Both the position numbers and the translations under genes were made by a program. DNA of 64,000 bases from Ruminococcus champanellensis 18P13 = JCM 17042 (GTDB lineage: Bacteria; Bacillota; Clostridia; Oscillospirales; Ruminococcaceae): contig NC_021039.1 in NCBI RefSeq assembly GCF_000210095.1, positions 1,764,107 to 1,828,106 of the forward strand. The letters run 5' to 3'. Shown here one piece after another: positions 61,066-64,000 of this stretch; the stretch's first letter is position 1, and each line of letters begins with the position of its first letter. The notes beneath the pieces are model-generated. The model was not told the origin of the DNA and searched no databases. It worked only from the letters and a program-made list of their open reading frames with translations.

Positions 61066-61989
61066 TTGGGACTCTTTCACAACTCATATGAGAGTGCCGG
61101 AGCCGGAATTGCAAAGGATGAACCGAAAAAGAAGCCGTTTTTCCGATTCTGGGAGATCGTCTGGCGGAAGCTTGGCAAGCTGGTTGGTGTCAACCTGGTG
61201 TACACACTGTTTTTGCTTCCGGGCTTGATCGGTATCATTTCTTTGTTTACCATGAAAAGTGAAAAACTCAGTTATTTGATGGCTGGATTCTGTCTGCTGG
61301 TGCAGGCAATCCTGATCGGGCCGTCCATGGCGGGCATGACCAAGGTGCTTCGGAATTTTTCCCAGGAACGACATGCTTATGTGTGGTACGATTACATTAC
61401 TGCGCTGAAACGGAATTTCAAGCAGTCCGTTGTAGTGGGTGTGTTTGATTCGGTGATGCTGGTGTGCGTGGCATGCGGCGTGTATGTGTACCCTCAACTG
61501 ATCTCCAGCATGAACAACAATCTAATTTATGTGCCCTTTGTGCTGATGTTCACAGTGGCGCTGACGGTGCTGATGATGAATTACTATGCATTTTTGATGA
61601 TCGTTTCCACGGATCTTTCCCTGCGTGCCATCGTCAAAAACAGCTTTGCCCTGACCTGCATTGCTCTGAAGAAAAACATCCTCACCATTGTGCTTTCAGC
61701 GCTGGTGATCGTGGTGTTTGCATTCCTGTGCTATGTGAATTTCTACTTCCTGTTCCTGCTGCCCTTTCTGCCCATGAGTTTTCTGTGGCTGATGGTCTGC
61801 TTCAATTGCTATCCGGTGATCCAGAAGCTGGTCATCAATCCCTACTATGAGCAGCGGGGAGAGGAAAATCCGGAACTGCGGTATACTTCTCCCAGTAATC
61901 CGGAGGAGAGCATTTTTGTGGATCAGGGAGGCAAGGAAAAGCCGATTGAGCCGAAGAAAAAGCCCAAGCGGGGAAAAACCATTTCCTGA
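61066..61989 (+). CDS. DUF624/YesL family membrane protein
   Basis: A 307-residue protein with about five to six membrane segments and a charged cytoplasmic C-terminus (PKKKPKRGKTIS). The opening MGLFHN..GIAKDEPKKKPFFRFWEIVWRKLGKL, given here in part, is typical of a DUF624 subgroup that often starts MGLF. TTG at 61066 is taken as start: GGAGG is eight bases before it, while the GTG nine bases earlier overlaps that ribosome site. Homologues occur in sugar-utilisation loci, but this one lies between a SpoIIM-like gene and rpsO, and its function is unknown. Confidence 0.75.
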   Translation: MGLFHNSYESAGAGIAKDEPKKKPFFRFWEIVWRKLGKLVGVNLVYTLFLLPGLIGIISLFTMKSEKLSYLMAGFCLLVQAILIGPSMAGMTKVLRNFSQERHAYVWYDYITALKRNFKQSVVVGVFDSVMLVCVACGVYVYPQLISSMNNNLIYVPFVLMFTVALTVLMMNYYAFLMIVSTDLSLRAIVKNSFALTCIALKKNILTIVLSALVIVVFAFLCYVNFYFLFLLPFLPMSFLWLMVCFNCYPVIQKLVINPYYEQRGEENPELRYTSPSNPEESIFVDQGGKEKPIEPKKKPKRGKTIS

Positions 61990-62025
61990 TCGTCCGGATT
62001 TTTTCAAAATTTTCGCAAAAGGGGC

Positions 62026-62054
62026 TTTACATCCCGACGGGATTGTGTTATAAT
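62026..62054 (+). promoter_or_regulatory. Promoter of rpsO
   Basis: TTTACA, 17-base spacer, TATAAT. Confidence 0.82.
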
Positions 62055-62071
62055 AATCAAGTGCTATGTAC

Positions 62072-62115
62072 TTGGATTGGGGTGTATGCCCGAACGGGAA
62101 TCACCTTTGCCCCAA
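62072..62115 (+). promoter_or_regulatory. Structured rpsO leader (possible S15 autoregulation site)
   Basis: Outer stem TTGGGG / CCCCAA encloses GGTG / CACC and GCCCG / CGGG pairs, forming a compact hairpin 37 bases before the rpsO start. S15 controls its own mRNA in several bacteria through such leaders; this fold was not matched to a known class. Confidence 0.5.
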
Positions 62116-62152
62116 CCTATGTTCTGGCAAAATAAATGAAGAGGTGAAAGAA

Positions 62153-62419
62153 ATGCTGCTGAAGGAAGAAAAGACCGCAGTCATCGAAGCAAACAAGCTT
62201 CACGAAGGAGATACCGGTTCTCCGGAGGTTCAGATTGCCATTCTCACCAAGAGAATCCAGGATCTGACCGCACATCTGAAGGTTCATCAGAAGGATCACC
62301 ACTCCCGCAGAGGTCTGCACAAGATGGTTGGTCACAGACGGAACCTGCTCAACTACCTGAAGAAGAAGGACATTGAGCGTTACCGTGCAACCATTGAGAA
62401 GCTGGGTATCCGTAAGTAA
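62153..62419 (+). CDS. rpsO: 30S ribosomal protein S15
   Basis: An 88-residue ribosomal protein, the usual length (88-89). The signature [19 protein letters not shown] and [20 protein letters not shown] bind 16S rRNA helices 20-22. The frame is open upstream but GAGGTG six bases before MLLKEEK and the fixed family length set the start. It precedes pnp, a gene pair kept across bacteria. Confidence 0.98.
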   Translation: MLLKEEKTAVIEANKLHEGDTGSPEVQIAILTKRIQDLTAHLKVHQKDHHSRRGLHKMVGHRRNLLNYLKKKDIERYRATIEKLGIRK

Positions 62420-62428
62420 AACGATTGT

Positions 62429-62462
62429 AAAAGGCAGAGGGAGGGATCTTTCTGCCTTTTCC
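62429..62462 (+). terminator. Terminator of rpsO
   Basis: Stem AAAAGGCAGA / TCTGCCTTTT with a GA-rich loop. pnp expression may need read-through or a promoter of its own. Confidence 0.82.
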
Positions 62463-62478
62463 TCGTAAAAAGTAAGTG

Positions 62479-62554
62479 TTTAGTGGCGGTTCATTTAGCA
62501 TGAAACCGTGTTTTCGGCTCGAAAGCAGGGTTTAGTGCTAAGGCTGCCGCTAAA
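62479..62554 (+). promoter_or_regulatory. Nested hairpin leader of pnp
   Basis: Three nested stems: TTTAGTGGCGG / CTGCCGCTAAA, TTTAGCA / TGCTAA, and AAACC / GGTTT. Together they make one long mRNA hairpin whose 3' end lies four bases before the AAGGAGG ribosome site. This is the kind of leader that RNase III and PNPase use for autoregulation in E. coli. Confidence 0.65.
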
Positions 62555-62569
62555 ATGAAGGAGGCAGTT

Positions 62570-64000
62570 ATGTTCGAAAATTATAAAGTGTTCAAGACCA
62601 TGTTTGCCGGCAGGGAACTGACCGTTGAGACCGGGAAGACCTGTGAACTGGCGAACGGCTCCTGCTGGGTTCGCTACGGCGGCAGCGTTGTGATGGCGAA
62701 TGTTACAGCAAGCGCAAAGCCCAGAGAGGGCATCGACTTTTTCCCGCTTTCCGTGGATTATGAGGAGCGGCTGTATGCAGTTGGTAAGATCCCGGGCAGC
62801 TTCATGAAGCGTGAGGGTAAGCCCAGCGAGAAGGCTATTCTGACTTCCCGTATGGTGGATCGTCCCATTCGTCCCCTGTTCCCCAAGGATATGCGCAACG
62901 ATGTATCCGTTGTCATGACCGTGCTGGCTGTGGATCCGGATCACTCTCCGGAGATTATGGGTATGATCGCAACCTCCATTGCCATTTCTATTTCCGATAT
63001 TCCGTGGAACGGCCCCATTGCCGGCGTCAGTGTTGGTCTGGTAGATGGTGAAATCGTACTGAATCCGACTCTGGAGCAGAGAGGCAGGAATGATCTGAAT
63101 CTGACGGTTGCAGGCACGGACAAGAAGATCGTTATGATCGAGGCAGGCGCAAACCAGGTGGATGAAGCCACCATGATGCAGGCGATTCTGGCTGGTCAGG
63201 CTGAAAACGAAAAGATGGTTGCCTTTATCAAGGACATCCAGAAGCAGATCGGCAAGCCCAAGTTTACCTTTGAATCCATGGAAGTGGATCATGATCTGTT
63301 TGATGCCATTGACGCATTTGCGTCCGACCGGGTGAAGTTTGCTCTGGATACCAATGATAAGAACATCCGTGAAGAACGGCTGAATCCCATCAAAAACGAC
63401 ATTCACGAAAAGTTTGATCCGGATTACCCGGAGCAGATCGCTATGATCGATGAGTGCATCTACAAGCTGCAGAAGAAGATCGTCCGCAACTGGCTCTATG
63501 AGGGCAAGCGTGTGGATGGCAGAGGCATTGATGAGATCCGTCCTCTGGCGGCAGAGGTTGGAGTGCTGCCCCGTGTGCATGGTTCCGGTCTGTTCACAAG
63601 AGGTCAGACCCAGGTTCTGACTGTTGCAACCCTTGGTCCTGTTTCCGATGCACAGCGGATCGACGGCATCGATGAAGATGTGTCCAAGCGTTACATGCAT
63701 CACTATAATTTTCCCTCCTATTCCGTTGGGGAAACCAAGCCCAGCCGTGGCCCGGGCAGACGTGAGATTGGTCACGGTGCTCTGGCAGAGCGTGCGCTGG
63801 AGCCGGTGATTCCGCCGGTAGAGGAGTTCCCCTATGCACTGCGTCTGGTTTCCGAGGTGCTGTCCTCCAACGGTTCCACCTCCCAGGGCTCAATCTGCGG
63901 CTCTACGCTGGCGCTGATGGATGCAGGCGTACCCATCAAGGCACCGGTTGCCGGTATTTCCTGCGGTCTGATCACCAAGCCGGACAGCGATGAATTCATG
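62570..64000 (+). CDS. pnp: Polynucleotide phosphorylase (3' partial)
   Basis: Starts ATG after GAAGGAGG and runs 477 codons to the window edge without a stop. The first RNase PH domain (TVETGKTCELANGSCWVRYG, then FFPLSVDYEERLYAVGKIPG and RMVDRPIRPLFP) and the beginning of the second (ILPRVHGSGLFTRGQTQVLT-like segment near residue 335, and GPGRREIGHGALAERAL near 397) are present; the KH and S1 RNA-binding domains must lie beyond the window. It degrades mRNA 3' to 5' with phosphate. It has a structured leader and lies just after rpsO. Confidence 0.97.
   Translation, partial: MFENYKVFKTMFAGRELTVETGKTCELANGSCWVRYGGSVVMANVTASAKPREGIDFFPLSVDYEERLYAVGKIPGSFMKREGKPSEKAILTSRMVDRPIRPLFPKDMRNDVSVVMTVLAVDPDHSPEIMGMIATSIAISISDIPWNGPIAGVSVGLVDGEIVLNPTLEQRGRNDLNLTVAGTDKKIVMIEAGANQVDEATMMQAILAGQAENEKMVAFIKDIQKQIGKPKFTFESMEVDHDLFDAIDAFASDRVKFALDTNDKNIREERLNPIKNDIHEKFDPDYPEQIAMIDECIYKLQKKIVRNWLYEGKRVDGRGIDEIRPLAAEVGVLPRVHGSGLFTRGQTQVLTVATLGPVSDAQRIDGIDEDVSKRYMHHYNFPSYSVGETKPSRGPGRREIGHGALAERALEPVIPPVEEFPYALRLVSEVLSSNGSTSQGSICGSTLALMDAGVPIKAPVAGISCGLITKPDSDEFM

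Overview
The window looks like a chromosomal segment of a gut or rumen Firmicute of the Ruminococcus type (Oscillospiraceae/Ruminococcaceae). The evidence is a cohesin-dockerin adaptor protein next to a dockerin-bearing rhamnogalacturonan lyase (cellulosome parts), a type III glutamine synthetase, low-GC-type Gram-positive housekeeping genes (hprK, whiA, rapZ, long-form hpf), strong AGGAGG ribosome sites and sigma-A promoters with 17-base spacers. A species near R. champanellensis is a guess from the balanced base composition plus the cellulosome genes; it was not tested.

Layout. 1-6.6 kb: Fe-S aldo/keto reductase (cut by the window edge) with a MerR regulator, a small acid-soluble spore protein, a purine salvage pair (hpt and an NCS2 permease), a ferredoxin-thioredoxin-reductase-like mini-protein, an acetyltransferase, a cytidine deaminase and an isochorismatase-family hydrolase. 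6.7-10.3 kb: cellulosome locus. 10.5-12.7 kb: redox and regulatory genes, two of which carry single-base frameshifts. 12.8-17.5 kb: an accessory island with a 744-bp tandem duplication of a membrane-anchored protein, then a cassette that resembles the lactococcin 972 group (secreted peptide, DUF1430-type membrane protein, ABC ATPase). 17.6-33.5 kb: a receiver-like protein translationally coupled to a 1565-residue secreted GLUG-repeat protein, a GH127 arabinofuranosidase with an AraC regulator, and a 2459-residue surface protein with InlB-type and GLUG-type repeats. 33.5-41.7 kb: AgrC/AgrA-type two-component pair, an alcohol dehydrogenase, a flavodoxin gene broken by an amber codon, a GH31 glucosidase divergent from an AraC regulator, and a TetR regulator. 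42-50.3 kb: hpf, pheB-like ACT protein and homoserine dehydrogenase, glnN, rmuC, and sodium-pump decarboxylase gamma and beta subunits. 50.4-64 kb: a housekeeping run hprK-PHP-murB-rapZ-whiA-dnaE-pfkA-proC, two membrane proteins, rpsO and pnp (cut by the window edge).

The genes fit a plant-polysaccharide-degrading anaerobe: scaffolded pectin backbone cleavage outside, cytoplasmic arabinoside and glucoside hydrolysis under AraC control, carbon control through HprK, and nitrogen assimilation by GlnN.

The most interesting material lies between 12.8 and 33.5 kb: the candidate bacteriocin cassette with neighbouring duplicated ectodomain proteins; a two-turn direct repeat in front of the receiver-like gene; a C-terminal module shared by two giant secreted proteins; and a dispersed palindromic repeat family, one full copy of which (174 bp with 19-bp inverted ends) sits directly against a promoter.
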